A stretch of 64,000 nt of DNA from NCBI RefSeq assembly GCF_000372725.1, contig NW_005201493.1, positions 76,830 through 140,829 on the forward strand, in the 5' to 3' direction. Origin of the DNA: Emiliania huxleyi CCMP1516 (lineage: Eukaryota; Haptophyta; Isochrysidales; Noelaerhabdaceae). Under the pieces are notes generated by a model. The model ran no database searches, was not told the DNA's origin, and saw only the letters and a program-made list of their open reading frames with translations. Shown here one piece after another: positions 10,242 to 20,345 of this stretch (within the stretch, counting starts at the first letter, position 1; the number at the start of each line of letters is the position of its first letter). The translations under genes were made by a program, and so were the position numbers.

Positions 10242-11122
10242 TCAGTCATCCGGCTGCGGCGTCACGCTGCGGATCGCCATCGCGGTTGATCTGCTGCGCG
10301 CCCCAACAAGCGACTGGGGCAGCTGCGGCGGAGGCTCGTCGGGACGGGGAGGCAGAGGGGCGAGGCCGGGCAGGGGGGGAGAGGAGGGTGCCCTCAGATC
10401 CTCGGTGAGGGCGGCCACCAGCTGGCGCACGCCGTCCAGCGAGAAGTGAGACATCGAAGTGGAGCCGTCGGAGATGTCCACCGTGACGACAGGCGGGAGG
10501 GCGGAGGGCTCACTTCCTAGCGGGTCGATCTCCGACGCCGCCTGAGAAGGCAAGCGCGCCACGCTGCAACTGAGCCACACTAGCTGTGTGTCTGTGCAAC
10601 GGTACACGCCGACTCTCGGAGCGGCTAGCGGAGCGGCGCACACCCGTCTTAGCTCCTCCACTTGCTCGCCTCGCACAGAGAGCATCCGTCCCGACACTTC
10701 GATCTGGATGCTCGCCTGCTCGCGGAGGAGGCAGGCCTGTCAGGAGACACCACACGCAGCACGGGCCGGCCCGAGGAGGCATAATGCGCGCTAATGCGCG
10801 CCGCGCGCGAGCGACGCCCGAGCGGCCGAAGCATCATATTGTCCACAGCAACCTCACTGGTGGCGTCTGCAAGACCGCCGCGGCCGCCTGCTTCCCAACT
10901 CGGGTCGTCGGACCTCAGGTCGCATGCCGTCCCGTCGTTGGACCTTTCCTTGGACAGCAGCGACCTGAGCCCCGCCGACACGGCGCAGAGCGCGCAGGCA
11001 AGCGCGGCCAACGCTCCCGCCGCGTAGGCCAAGATCTCTGCTTCTCGGGATTGAGCAGATTCTCTGGCCAACTGTAGCAGCCACGAAGGGGGCGAGATGT
11101 TGTCATCTTCCAAGCTCATCCG
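10242..11122 (-). CDS. Unknown single-pass membrane protein, probably two exons
   Basis: First part: start MSLEDDNISPPSWLLQLA near 11119, then a transmembrane helix (LAYAAGALAALACALCAVSA). Second part (10242 to about 10720): QIEVSGRMLSVRGEQVEELR and a beta-rich segment VVTVDISDGSTSMSHFSLDG, ending in a Pro-rich tail. The two frames differ, so an intron or frameshift lies around 10690-10800; I could not fix its ends. No known domain. Confidence 0.4.
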
Positions 11123-11312
11123 CGAAGCCCCCCTTGTCGCGCGATTTCGTCGGGTGCGCCCCGACGCGGCGACGCTGTTCACACACGCTCTCTCTGTGGT
11201 TTGGGAGTGTGTGTGTGTGTTGGTTTGGCGCGGGCCGATTTGGCGGCGGCGGGTTGATGTCGCGGCGTCTCTCCCCCATTTTGCTCGAGTAGAAAATTCA
11301 ATAGCACTTCCC

Positions 11313-11974
11313 TCACATCACCGCGCAGCCTCTGCTCCCCTTCTCGTCTCTCACCGCGGCCGGCACGTCCGGCTTCACGCCGAGCTGCTGCAGCTGCGAA
11401 CGCAGCACCTGCACGCGCGCGGGCAGTAAACGGGGTCAGAGTGGAGCTCGTTATCTCCGCAGGGTGCCAACATTTGTGCCTTTGTCTCGGCGTTGGCCTG
11501 CTTGAGCGCGGCCAGATACTGGTCGTACTGCTCTTTGGCGTGCGCCTGCACCTGGTTGGCGTATGCCGCCAGCTCCGCCTGCGAGATCTGGCCGTCGCCG
11601 TCCAAGTCCGCGGCCGCAAAGACGTCGCCCGCTGCGCCGCCGCCTGCGCCGCCGCGGCCGCCTGCTGCTGCTGCGCCGCCGCCAGCGATCAGCGCGGGCG
11701 AGACGCCTCCCCGCCGGAGCAGCTCCTGCTCCTTGCGCACAAGGGCGGCGTACTTCTGCTCGAGGGTGTCGAGCTTGTCGAGTACGCGGCTCAGGCCAGT
11801 CGGGTTGCCGCACTGGACGCATTCGGCACCGCAGCGCGGCTTCACCTTCTCGAACTTGTGCTCGTAGTCGGTGTGGGCAAACGGGAGCGATCTGCGCGCC
11901 CACTCAGAGCCGGCAGCCCCGCCACAATGCTTTGCGCAAGTCCAGGCACCGAGCCATCTCAAGCTGCAGGACAT
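11313..11974 (-). CDS. EF-hand protein with coiled coil, single calcium-binding loop
   Basis: Model complement(join(11313..11408,11468..11974)), 200 aa, GC-AG intron of 59 nt. Contains a CxxxC-xxC cluster (CGAECVQC), a coiled-coil segment (LDKLDTLEQKYAALVRKEQE), an Ala/Gly linker and one canonical EF loop DLDGDGQISQAE. The Ca ligands at loop positions 1, 3, 5 and 12 are all present. The C-terminal exon adds VLRSQLQQLGVKPD. EF-hands normally pair, so the protein may dimerise. The start ATG at 11974 is one choice; an upstream ATG at 12037 is in frame but preceded by a low-complexity Tyr run. Confidence 0.7.
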
Positions 11975-12430
11975 CAGGTAGTAGTAGTAGAAGTATATTT
12001 GGTAGTAGTTTGGGGAGAGAAAGAAAGAAGAATTCAATTAGCCCTCTCAGGAAAGAATTTTACAACGCGCTCCATCGCACAGGAAAGAATTTAAACAAAA
12101 CAACTCTCTCTCACAGCACACAGGCTCGACACAGGTGCGAACTGGCGCGTGCTAGTACTATCACCGGCACACGACCGGAGCCGCCTAAGCGACTCCGTTA
12201 AGAACGGCAATGCACTTAGCTCCGTGCACAATGCCGCTGTCCCCGCACGCTAGCTCGTTCACCGTCTGCCACGCCACGGCGGTGTGGAGAACGACAGACA
12301 AGCGCTGCATCTGCAGCCCGTGCCAGTTCTTGGTGGTCCATGAAAGAAGAGAGAGAAGAGAAGAGAGAAAATCTCTCTCTGAAAGAAACCCCGAAAGCGG
12401 AACACGCGCAACCGAGTGCCCCGAGAAGCA

Positions 12431-12988
12431 ATGGGCGGGAATCGTGAGCTCGAGGAGGGCGCTGGTCTCCAGCTCGACTGGACAAAGCTCGACAAGGTCG
12501 CCAGCAAGCACTGTGATGTGGTGCCGGTCGTCGTGCAGGACTCGCGCTCCGGCGCCGTGCTCATCTGCGCGTATGCAAACGAGGCTGCGCTCGAGGCCAC
12601 CTTCAAGCAGCGCGTGGCCTGCCTCTGGTCAACCTCGCGCAACGAGTTGTGGGTCAAGGGTGCCACGTCTGGCGACACTCTCGACCTCGACGATGTCTTC
12701 ATCAACTGCGAGCAGAACTCGCTCGTCTACAAGGTGACGCCGCGTCGCAAGGGCGCGTGCCATACCAAGGACCAGTACGGCAACACCCGTGTCAGCTGCT
12801 ACTACCGCCGCGTGGCGCCGACGGCCAGCGGCTCTCTCCAGCTGAGCCACGCCGAGCCCGTATGCCCCGAATGCCCCGTGCCGCCTGCGCCAGAAACAGT
12901 CAACCGCGCCGCCCTGCTTATTGCCTTTGCGGCCGGCAGCGTGAGCGCCGCGCTGCTGACTGCTGCGGTGCTCCGGCAACGAAGGTAA
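12431..12988 (+). CDS. hisI: Phosphoribosyl-AMP cyclohydrolase (histidine biosynthesis) with C-terminal membrane helix
   Basis: Single exon, 185 aa from the ATG at 12431. Matches the PRA-CH fold: AYANEAALEAT, then LWSTSRNELWVKGATSGDTL, an NCEQNSLVYKV strand and GACHT with the metal-binding Cys/His. It hydrolyses the purine ring of PR-AMP, step 3 of histidine synthesis. Unlike plant enzymes there is no PRA-PH (HisE) domain. Instead the C-terminus carries CPECPVPP and a predicted transmembrane helix (ALLIAFAAGSVSAALLTAAV), so it is probably tail-anchored, which is unusual for this enzyme. No obvious plastid presequence. Confidence 0.9.
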   Translation: MGGNRELEEGAGLQLDWTKLDKVASKHCDVVPVVVQDSRSGAVLICAYANEAALEATFKQRVACLWSTSRNELWVKGATSGDTLDLDDVFINCEQNSLVYKVTPRRKGACHTKDQYGNTRVSCYYRRVAPTASGSLQLSHAEPVCPECPVPPAPETVNRAALLIAFAAGSVSAALLTAAVLRQRR

Positions 12989-13357
12989 CCGTCGCCGCGC
13001 CGTCGGTGCCGTGTGCTGCTGCGATGCGTTGACTTTCCCGCGCGGTCCGCAGGTGAACCGCACCGCACACGGGGCGTGCACACAGTGAGATAGGTCACAT
13101 GCGCATGCACGTACATGTGTTCGCGGCTCTTGCATGGGGAGTATGCGGGGCATGGCAAAGCATAGAATAACAACACCGCACACTCCACACCGCATTGGCT
13201 GCGTTCTCTCCGCGCCGCCGTGAGCGCTCTGTGAGGAGGCGCACTACCAGGAGCTCGTCCTATCGCGACAGGCAGAGCGTCGGCGCCGCACAACGCGAGG
13301 TAGATGCCCCATCCCGCGGACCTGCCCGTCCACGCCGCCCTAGTCCCCAGCCTGCGA

Positions 13358-13834
13358 TCAGCGGTGCCCGTTATTGGCATCCATCAGCCCGTCCACGCCG
13401 CCGTAGTAGGAGAACACGAATGCGAGGAGCGCGAAAATGGTGATCAGCAGCGAGCCAGCGATCACGCGCCCAATCGTGCCGTCCGTCGGGTCCTCCTCCG
13501 AGTAAACGTAAGCCTCGAGCTTGGCCTGCCGGATCTGCGCGGACTTTGTGTTGCCAAACTTCTCGGTGCCACCGACGCCAACGCGCCGGGCGTCGCCCTT
13601 CCTGCCGCCGCCGCCGATTTTCCCGAAACGCCCGCCCGAGCCACCCTGCGACAGGCGCCGATCATCTCCGTCTTCGATGCGCGAGCGCCTTCCGACCCGT
13701 CCGTCGGACCAGAGCTGCAGGACAGGCTGAGGCGAGCGGCGCGGCGAGACGACGAGGGCGGAGCGCGGCGAACTGGGCACGAGCGCGAGCGTCACGGCGC
13801 CGCAGCAGAAGAAGAGGTAGGTGATTGCGCGCAT
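13358..13834 (-). CDS. Plastid-type small single-pass membrane protein, unknown
   Basis: 158 aa, single exon. The N-terminus (MRAITYLFFCCGAVTLALVP) is a signal peptide followed by a Ser/Arg-rich stretch like a bipartite plastid presequence. Then a Gly/Arg-rich linker, an acidic motif VYSEEDPTDGTIG, and one transmembrane helix (SLLITIFALLAFVFSYYGG). The layout resembles small thylakoid or envelope assembly factors, but no specific family is recognised. Confidence 0.55.
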   Translation of the reverse strand: MRAITYLFFCCGAVTLALVPSSPRSALVVSPRRSPQPVLQLWSDGRVGRRSRIEDGDDRRLSQGGSGGRFGKIGGGGRKGDARRVGVGGTEKFGNTKSAQIRQAKLEAYVYSEEDPTDGTIGRVIAGSLLITIFALLAFVFSYYGGVDGLMDANNGHR

Positions 13835-15350
13835 CGATTTCGCAACAGAAGCGTGCGACGCCCACGAAAGAATTCGCGCGCGCCCGGTTTGATCTCGATC
13901 CTAAAAGATAAATAATAAGAATTCGCGCTCGCGCGACTCCGTGTCGTGTCGCGTGGCGGGAGGCTCTGCTCGGTGTGCCACCCCCTTCTGGCCAACCCAC
14001 CCACCATCGACTCGACCCCCCCACTCTAGCGCCCCCGCCGCGGCGAGCGTCCCGATGACGAGTCACAGCAGACGGGCGGACTGACTCGCGATGAGAAAAC
14101 TGCAACGTGTACACTTGGCCGAGGGACGCCAGCCCACCGAACCCGCGCACCCGCCAGACCCACCCTCCGTGTTACCCGCTGAGCCTCGTCCGTGGCTCAA
14201 ACCGGGCGTCAAACTGGGTGGACAGTGCGCGAGGCGCATATGTCTGGCGGCGGAGGCTGCCTCAGCGCGCCCCGCCGTCTTGAGCAACTCGGACATCCCT
14301 CTCTCTCACTGCCGAGATAAGAACATGCGACGTCCGCGTTCGAACCCGTCCCTCCGAGTGCGGCGCCGCGCGCCGCCGCTCCGCGAGTGACTCCGCCGCT
14401 GAGCCAAGCCGCCCCGACCTTGACAGGAGTGGCGGGATGACGCGCGGGAGGTTGTGAGTGGCCGTGAGAGGCCGTGGCACGTGGCCGGCGGAGCGACGTC
14501 GACGGCGGAGAGCTGAGGCTTCGCGGACGAGTACGAGGCTGAAGCTGCACTCCCGCCCGCAAAGCGCAGAGTCTCACAAGCCAAACGGCGGAGGCGACAC
14601 TGCAAGGTGACCGGCCCGCGCCCTTCCGTGCCCTCCTCCCTGCCCGCCCCCTCCGCTCCTCCCCCGCCCGACCCACGAGCGCCGATGACGACCCAACTCT
14701 TACCTACATTGCCCGACGGGCTCTCCGCCCTCTGAGAGACATTTCAATCTCACGAATCCCGAGGCGCTCTCGGCCGAACCTTCTTGCCCGCACGGCCCCC
14801 TCCCCCAGCCCCACGCGCGAGGATGCTACTCAAACTTTCGTTCTACCGCACGCGGAGCCCTCCGTGGCCCGGTGGGGAAACTGATCAGCTCTGGCTGACG
14901 CGCCTCTCACTCACTCACTCGCCCTGCCGCCGCATATCACGACGCGTCGGACATCCCCCCTCCCCCACCCCCACAGGTCCTGCGTTCGTTAACCTCGTCG
15001 CCGCCGAAAGGGTGGCATCACCTTTGTTTCCAGTCTCCTACTCGGAACTCTCGCTAGCCACGTCTAGCCTACTCGTGGAGAGGTGGAGTGTGTGGCGGGG
15101 AGGGGGACTGCCCGGACTGGTCGGGTCTCACGCGTGTGTGTTCCCTGTTCCTCATCTACCGTGTGCGCAGTGAAACCACCCCCCCTTCCCAACCGTCTCA
15201 GGGACGGACGCATTTCCCCCCTTATAAAAAAATGTTCCAGTATTAGCAAGCAAAAAGGAGCACACACGTCTCAGCAAGTCTGCAGCCCTCCCACTAGCGA
15301 CTTGCTCCGGGTGCGGCGGGGTCTCGCCCCCCGTCAGGGGCGGGGAACCC
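13835..15350. other. Intergenic, nothing supported
   Basis: ORFs up to 155 codons on both strands lack domains and look like GC-driven open frames. No repeat stands out until 15351. Confidence 0.4.
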
Positions 15351-15601
15351 GCAATTTGAGATGCTGAGGCATCTGAAATTGCCCGCGATACGATTTCCAT
15401 TCTAAATTCGATTGCCTCGAGCATCCCAAGATGCATGAAGCAATTCAGGATGCGCGCGCATCCTGAATTGCTTCGCGCATTCCTGCTGAATTGCTTCATG
15501 CCGATCTTGGGATGCCTGAGGCAACCAAAGATGTCCACGACATCCCTGATTGAGCCATTACATCCTGAGATGCTGGCCGGAGGGCGCTGCATCTCAGGAT
15601 G
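15351..15601. repeat. Cluster of nested palindromes and hairpins
   Basis: Three adjacent inverted-repeat structures: (1) 15351-15364 with 15369-15382, 13 of 14 bp; (2) a 38-bp perfect palindrome 15437-15474, lying inside a larger stem 15412-15446 with 15488-15524; (3) 15561-15573 with 15589-15601, 13 bp perfect. The strings GCATCC/GGATGC and GCAATTC recur throughout. Two exclusive folds are possible for structure 2. No coding frame fits. Could be a fold-back transposon remnant or a structured non-coding element. Confidence 0.6.
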
Positions 15602-15761
15602 GCTGAATTGGCGTCGCCATCCCCGAGATGTGGCAAGCATTTTTTCAAATGGATATTTTAACCTCAGAGGTAAATAAGACAATCCAGAATGCGCGCGATG
15701 TGCGACGAGGCCTAATAGTCCGCAGCGCCCCCAATGGTGCGCCGCATGGAGGGCGAGCTCT

Positions 15762-16772
15762 CCCTCTCCCTCTCCCTCTCCCTCTCCCTCTCCCTCTCCC
15801 TCTCCCTCTTACTCTCCCTCTCCCTCTCCCTCTCTCCCTCTTTCTCTCCCTCTTACTCTCCATCTCCCTCTCTCTCTCCCTCTCCCTCTCCCTCTCCCTC
15901 TCCCTCTTCCTCTTACTCTCCTCTCCCTCTCCCTCTCCCTCTCCCTCTCCCTCTCCCTCTCCCTCTCTCTCTCCCTCTCCCTCGGACTCTCTCTCTTCTC
16001 CCTCTCCCTCTCCCTCTCCCTCTCCCTCTCTCCTCTCCCTCTCCCTCTCCCTCTCACTGTAACTCTCCCTCTCACTATAACTCTCCCTCTCCCTCTCTCC
16101 TCTCCCTCTATCCTCTGCCTCTAACTCTCTCCTCTCCCTCTTACTCCCTCTCCCTTTCCCTCTCCCTCTCCTCTCTCCCTCTTACTCTACCTCTTACCCT
16201 CTCTCCTCTCACTCTCACTCTCACTCTCACTCTCTCTCCTCTCACTCTCCCTCTCCTCTCTCCCCCTTACTCTACCTCTTACTCTCCCTCTTACTCTCTC
16301 TCCTCTCCCTCTCCCTCTCCCTCTCCCTCTCCCTCTCCCTCTCCCTCTCCCTCTCCCTCTCCCTCTCCCTCTCCCTCTCCCTCCCTCTCCCTCTCCCTCT
16401 GCTATCCCTCTCTCCTCTCCCTCTTACTATCTCTCCTCTCGCGCTCCCTCTTTATACTCTCTCTACTCTGCCTCCCTCCCTCTCCCTCTTACTCTACTCT
16501 CCTTATCACTCTCTCCTTTCCCTCTTACTCTTTCTCCTCCCACTCTCTCCTCTCCCTCTCCCTCTCCCTCTCCCTCTCCCTCTCCCTCTCCGCTACTCCC
16601 TCTCCTCTCCCTCTCCCTCTTACTCTCCCTCTCCCTCTCCCTCTCCCTCTCCCTCCCACCTCTCCCTCTCCCTCTCCCTCTCCCTCTTCCTCTTACTCTC
16701 TCTCCTCTCACCCTCCCTCTCCCTCTCCCTCTTACTCTCCCTCTCACTCTAACTCTCCCTCTCCCTCTCTCT
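15762..16772. repeat. ~1-kb CTCTCC polypyrimidine satellite
   Basis: Imperfect (CCCTCT)n array with interspersed TTACTCT and CACTCT variants. The long Ser/Pro/Leu or Arg/Glu/Gly frames it creates are artefacts. On the other strand it is a purine tract able to form triplex or H-DNA structures. Confidence 0.9.
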
Positions 16773-17453
16773 CTGGGACCCCTAGGCGAACCGGTAGGCC
16801 GAGACCGGAGGGCCCCGGGCGGAGCCTGGAGTCAGCTATCGGAGGATGCGAGAGACGAGCGGACTCGACCTCTGGCTCTGCGAGGGGAGTTGGGGCATGC
16901 GGGCTCGCCAGGGGTAGATCCGTCGCGGCCCCGGCGGCACCCGGACAAACCCAGGAACTACGACAAGGAGGGCCACGCCTCCCCGAGCTCGATGAGGAGT
17001 CGGCGGTGAGGGGGGGGCGAGCCGAGTACGATAGAGAGGCCGCGGATGCGGGCGCGATTCGTCGACCAGGGAGAGCCAGCCCGACCCCCCGGGGAGGCGC
17101 GGCGAGGGGACCCAATGCCGCCGCATTCGCCCGGGGAGACCTCGGCCGGGCCGTCGACGCCCTCGGAATCGGTGGAGCCGGGAGAAGCTGGCGAAGACGA
17201 AGGGCGGCAGCGGAGAAAGCGACACCAACAACGAGGGAAACGACCACACCGGCCGTCGCATGACGCTCGGGAGACGAGCAAGAAAGCGAATCAAGGAGGG
17301 TCGGAGCCCTGGGAAGACGGGGGGTGAGCGCCCTCGGACGGGGGGGGTCTACTGCTCTACTCAAGCATCTGCGCAAGTGAGTGCAGAGTGGTGGTGTGGG
17401 GCGTGCAGTGTGGTGTTCATTAGCTCCGAGTAGAGGGCGCGTCCTGCAGTGAA
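16773..17453. other. Region with a small basic ORF of doubtful status
   Basis: A plus-strand ORF at 17046-17327 (93 aa, ATG start) encodes a Pro/Glu-rich then Arg/Lys-rich peptide, including EAGEDEGRQRRKRHQQRG, reminiscent of nucleic-acid-binding tails in retroelement proteins. No domain. The rest shows nothing. Confidence 0.25.
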
Positions 17454-17536
17454 GGGGAAACCCGGTACGCGGGGCCAACCCTCGGGGAGACCCGTGTTTA
17501 CTTTACGGCCCTTTCCCTGCGAACGCGCACCCCCCA
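17454..17536 (+). repeat. Dispersed repeat R2, copy 2
   Basis: Matches 4700-4780. It ends three bases before the ATG at 17539, so it would form the 5' UTR or proximal promoter of the downstream ORF if that ORF is expressed. Confidence 0.6.
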
Positions 17537-17538
17537 CG

Positions 17539-18009
17539 ATGCCGCTCCGCGCGGGCGACGACGCGCACAACGTGACCTGGCTCGACGTCGACGACGCCGA
17601 GCCGCGCTACGCCGCGCTGTACGCCTCGCACAAGGACTGGGTGGACCGGGTGGCGTGCGAGCTCTCCGCCAGCGGCCTCGCCGCCGCCGCCGCGCGCGAG
17701 CAGGCGGCGGCGGCGGAGGTGATGGGCGAGGAGGCTGCTGCGGAGGCGGGTGTCGCGACCTCGCTCGACGCACTCAGCCGGAGCAGCACGTTCGAGAGGG
17801 AGCTCGACGAGCAGGCGGAGGCGGAGGCGGCGCGCGGGCCGCTGCTCGGCCTCGCCCTCCGGAGGTGCAAGAGCTCGCCGACGCCGGGCGTTGCTGCGGT
17901 CGTGCGCCGCTGGGGCTCCGCGAGGAGGCGCTCCGGAGCGTCCCGCTCGTCCAGCCGGCGAGGCCGGCGCGGCCGCCGGCGCGCCCAGTCGGGGTGGTCG
18001 TGTGCGTGA
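17539..18009 (+). CDS. Hypothetical protein, Ala/Arg-rich
   Basis: 156 aa, starting MPLRAGDDAHNVTWLDVDDA immediately after repeat R2. The first ~100 residues look coding (AALYASHKDWVDRVACELSA, Ala-rich amphipathic helices); the last ~30 are Arg/Ser-rich and could result from a missed splice. No family recognised. Confidence 0.4.
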   Translation: MPLRAGDDAHNVTWLDVDDAEPRYAALYASHKDWVDRVACELSASGLAAAAAREQAAAAEVMGEEAAAEAGVATSLDALSRSSTFERELDEQAEAEAARGPLLGLALRRCKSSPTPGVAAVVRRWGSARRRSGASRSSSRRGRRGRRRAQSGWSCA

Positions 18010-18216
18010 CGTAACACTCTACGCTCTACGTGTGTTTTTTAGAGGTCAAGGTACAAGATACTTTTTTCACATCTCAGCACATGCTGAATTCCGTACGCCG
18101 CAGGGCTCCGTCCTCCGTGCGGGATAAAGCCGTATTGCGTATATCTCCCTGGACCCTGCATGTGACGGATGTGTGCTGACCTGTGAGCTGTGTCATACCC
18201 TGATCGCTACGGTTTC

Positions 18217-19911
18217 TCAGCTCTCCGCGACGCGGAGCGCGTGCATCGCGCCCTTCAGCTCCGCCACCTGGTCGAGCGCGTCGCCGAGCAGCCCCTTGGC
18301 CACGCCAAAGTCGCGCAGCTGCTCCACGCCGCCGCTCGCCCGCACCTCGGCGGCGTGGTCGGCCACGAAGCGGCGGCACTGCGCGAGGAGCCGCCCGTCG
18401 CCCAGCGTGTGCGCCGCCTCGAGCAGCGGCACGGCGGTCGCCGGCGCGACGCTCTCCTGCAGCGCCTGCGCGCAGAGCAGCTCGAGGCGCGGCACCTGGT
18501 ACATCTGCGCCAGCTCCCGCAGGTCGAGCGCGCGCTGCGCCCTGTTGCCCTCCTCCTCGCCGAGGTCGAACTTGTCGGAGAGGAGGTAGTCGATGAGGGC
18601 GGTGAAGCTGGCGGGGTCGATATGGGGCACCGTGACCTCGGCGGCGTCGCGCTCCTTCATGCCGATGCCAAACATGGTCCGAAAGACCGGGGACCGGGCG
18701 CAGAGGACGGCCTTGGTGACGTGCTCGACGCGCTCCTCGTCGTCGCCGACCAGGAAGGTGACCATGCCCTGCGGGAGGGTGGCGTCGCCCCGCGTCTTTG
18801 CGAGGTCGGCTCCAAGGGTCGAAGGCGGAACGACGATCGGGGCAAAGGAGGGAGGCGGAGGAGGCGCCGCCACGCAGACCTGGCGGAGGCCACCGTACGA
18901 ACCGACCAACAGCGTGCTGCCGTCTGGGCTGAGGGCGACTTCAGTTGGGTCGTAGAACTCCGCCGCGTCGCCCACGCCATCCGCGTCGCCATCCTCGCCG
19001 CTGCCCGCGATCGTTGTCACAGCGCCTGTCGCCACCTCCACCCGCCGGATCTTGTCGTTGTCGAGGTCCGCCACAAACAGCGCGCTGCCGTCTGGGCTGA
19101 TGGCGATGCCACGTGGGTTGTAGAACTCCGCCGCGTCGCCCACGCCATCCACGTCGCCAGCCCCGCCGCTGCCCGCGATCGTCGTCACCTCGCCAGTCGC
19201 CACCTCCACCCGCCGGATCTTGTTGCTGCTGCAGTCCGCCACAAACAGCGCGCTCCCGTCTGGGCTGATGGCGATGCCGTTTGGGTTGCAGAACTCCGCC
19301 GCTTCGGCCACACCATCCGCGTCGCCATCTCCGCCGCCTCCAGCGAGCGTGGTCACAGCGCCAGTCGCCACCTCGACCCGCCGGATCTTGTGGTTGCTGA
19401 AGTCCGCCACAAACAGCGTGCTGCCGTCTGGGCTCATAGTGATGCCACTTGGGTAGGCGAACTGCGCCGCTTCGCCCACGCCATCGGCGCTGCCCTGTAT
19501 GCCGCTGCCTGCGAGCGTCGTCACAGCGCCAGTCGCCACCTCAATTCGCCGGATGTCGTGGCGGCTGTCGTCCGCCACAAAGAGCGCGCTCCGGTTGGGG
19601 CTGGCGGCAGCGGCGTAGCAGGCGGCACTTGCTGGCAAGGCTGCCACGCGGCGCACGCGCCCGGCCGCTGAGACGTGCAGCAGCGAGTCCTCGGTCACGA
19701 CGAACCAGGCGCCCGCGTGGTCGCTCGCGACGCCAACCTGACTGAGCGATGCCAAAGGCCCGTCTTCCCCCTCGAGCGTGAGCGTGGTGACCTGTCCGAG
19801 GATGCGCACGCCAAAGATGGGCGCCTCGAAGCCATCCGCGACCGGCACGGGCTCGTCGACCTCCTCGCCGCCGCCGCCGGTGCGGGCGCGCTTGCGGGCG
19901 GCAGACGCCAT
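18217..19911 (-). CDS. NHL-repeat plus BTB/POZ protein, probable Cullin-3 adaptor
   Basis: Single exon, 564 aa. Residues ~115-335 hold NHL-type propeller blades, each with a near-identical core P-x-GIAISPDGSALFVAD, then KIRRVEVATG. Residues ~385-490 form a BTB/POZ domain (VTFLVGDDEERVEHVTKAVL, then FRTMFGIGMKER and FTALIDYLLSDKF), followed by a BACK-like helical tail. In known families BTB domains bind Cullin-3 and a propeller recruits the substrate; NHL in place of Kelch is less common. The blades are highly similar in DNA, showing recent expansion. Confidence 0.85.
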   Translation of the reverse strand: MASAARKRARTGGGGEEVDEPVPVADGFEAPIFGVRILGQVTTLTLEGEDGPLASLSQVGVASDHAGAWFVVTEDSLLHVSAAGRVRRVAALPASAACYAAAASPNRSALFVADDSRHDIRRIEVATGAVTTLAGSGIQGSADGVGEAAQFAYPSGITMSPDGSTLFVADFSNHKIRRVEVATGAVTTLAGGGGDGDADGVAEAAEFCNPNGIAISPDGSALFVADCSSNKIRRVEVATGEVTTIAGSGGAGDVDGVGDAAEFYNPRGIAISPDGSALFVADLDNDKIRRVEVATGAVTTIAGSGEDGDADGVGDAAEFYDPTEVALSPDGSTLLVGSYGGLRQVCVAAPPPPPSFAPIVVPPSTLGADLAKTRGDATLPQGMVTFLVGDDEERVEHVTKAVLCARSPVFRTMFGIGMKERDAAEVTVPHIDPASFTALIDYLLSDKFDLGEEEGNRAQRALDLRELAQMYQVPRLELLCAQALQESVAPATAVPLLEAAHTLGDGRLLAQCRRFVADHAAEVRASGGVEQLRDFGVAKGLLGDALDQVAELKGAMHALRVAES

Positions 19912-19929
19912 GCACGTGAGTCTGTCAGT

Positions 19930-20345
19930 AAGCGCGGGTTAGCCGTGGGTTCCACCGGGTTAAGCCACACTAACCCAGCACGGGTCAGCACGGGTTAGAA
20001 CGGGTTACCATAACCCGACGCTAACCCGCGCTTACCGATACGCGATAGACTCACTCCATACACGCTCAACTTACCGATAACGGCGTTGCCGCGGAGAGCA
20101 CCAAGGGGCAAGGTGCAGCCAAGCCGTCCGAGGGAGAGACTAACCCGGGTTAGCGCCGGGTTAGTCTCGGGTTACCATAACCCATGCTGACGTATGCCCC
20201 CCAGCCGCATGGGTTAGTGCCGGGTTAGTGCCGGGTTAGTGCCGGGTTAGTGCCGGGTTAGTGCCGGGTTATGGTAACCCATTCTGACCCGTGCTAACCC
20301 GTGCCGGGTTAGTGAGCACTAACCCGCGCTAACCCGCGCTTAGCG
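19930..20345. repeat. GGGTTA-containing repeat array in both orientations
   Basis: An 11-bp unit GGGTTAGTGCC repeats five to six times at 20211-20270. Degenerate TAACCC and GGGTTA units in both directions fill 19937-20335, with self-complementary junctions such as GGTTACCATAACC. The hexamer GGGTTA is a permutation of the TTAGGG telomere unit, but the spacer makes the array distinct. It sits directly upstream of the NHL/BTB gene. Confidence 0.75.

Noticed and set aside
15734..17263. Very long Ser/Pro/Leu-rich plus-strand frame
   Set aside because: It is a by-product of the (CTCTCC)n tract; no other coding sign.
18190..19671. A 493-codon plus-strand frame opposite the NHL/BTB gene
   Set aside because: Repetitive shadow of NHL blades; the minus-strand protein has clear domains.
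20211..20270. CRISPR-like or other bacterial repeat array
   Set aside because: The unit is 11 bp without spacers, and the window is clearly eukaryotic (introns, SR protein).
19930..20345. True telomere end
   Set aside because: Units are interrupted by GTGCC, occur in both orientations and are flanked by ordinary sequence.
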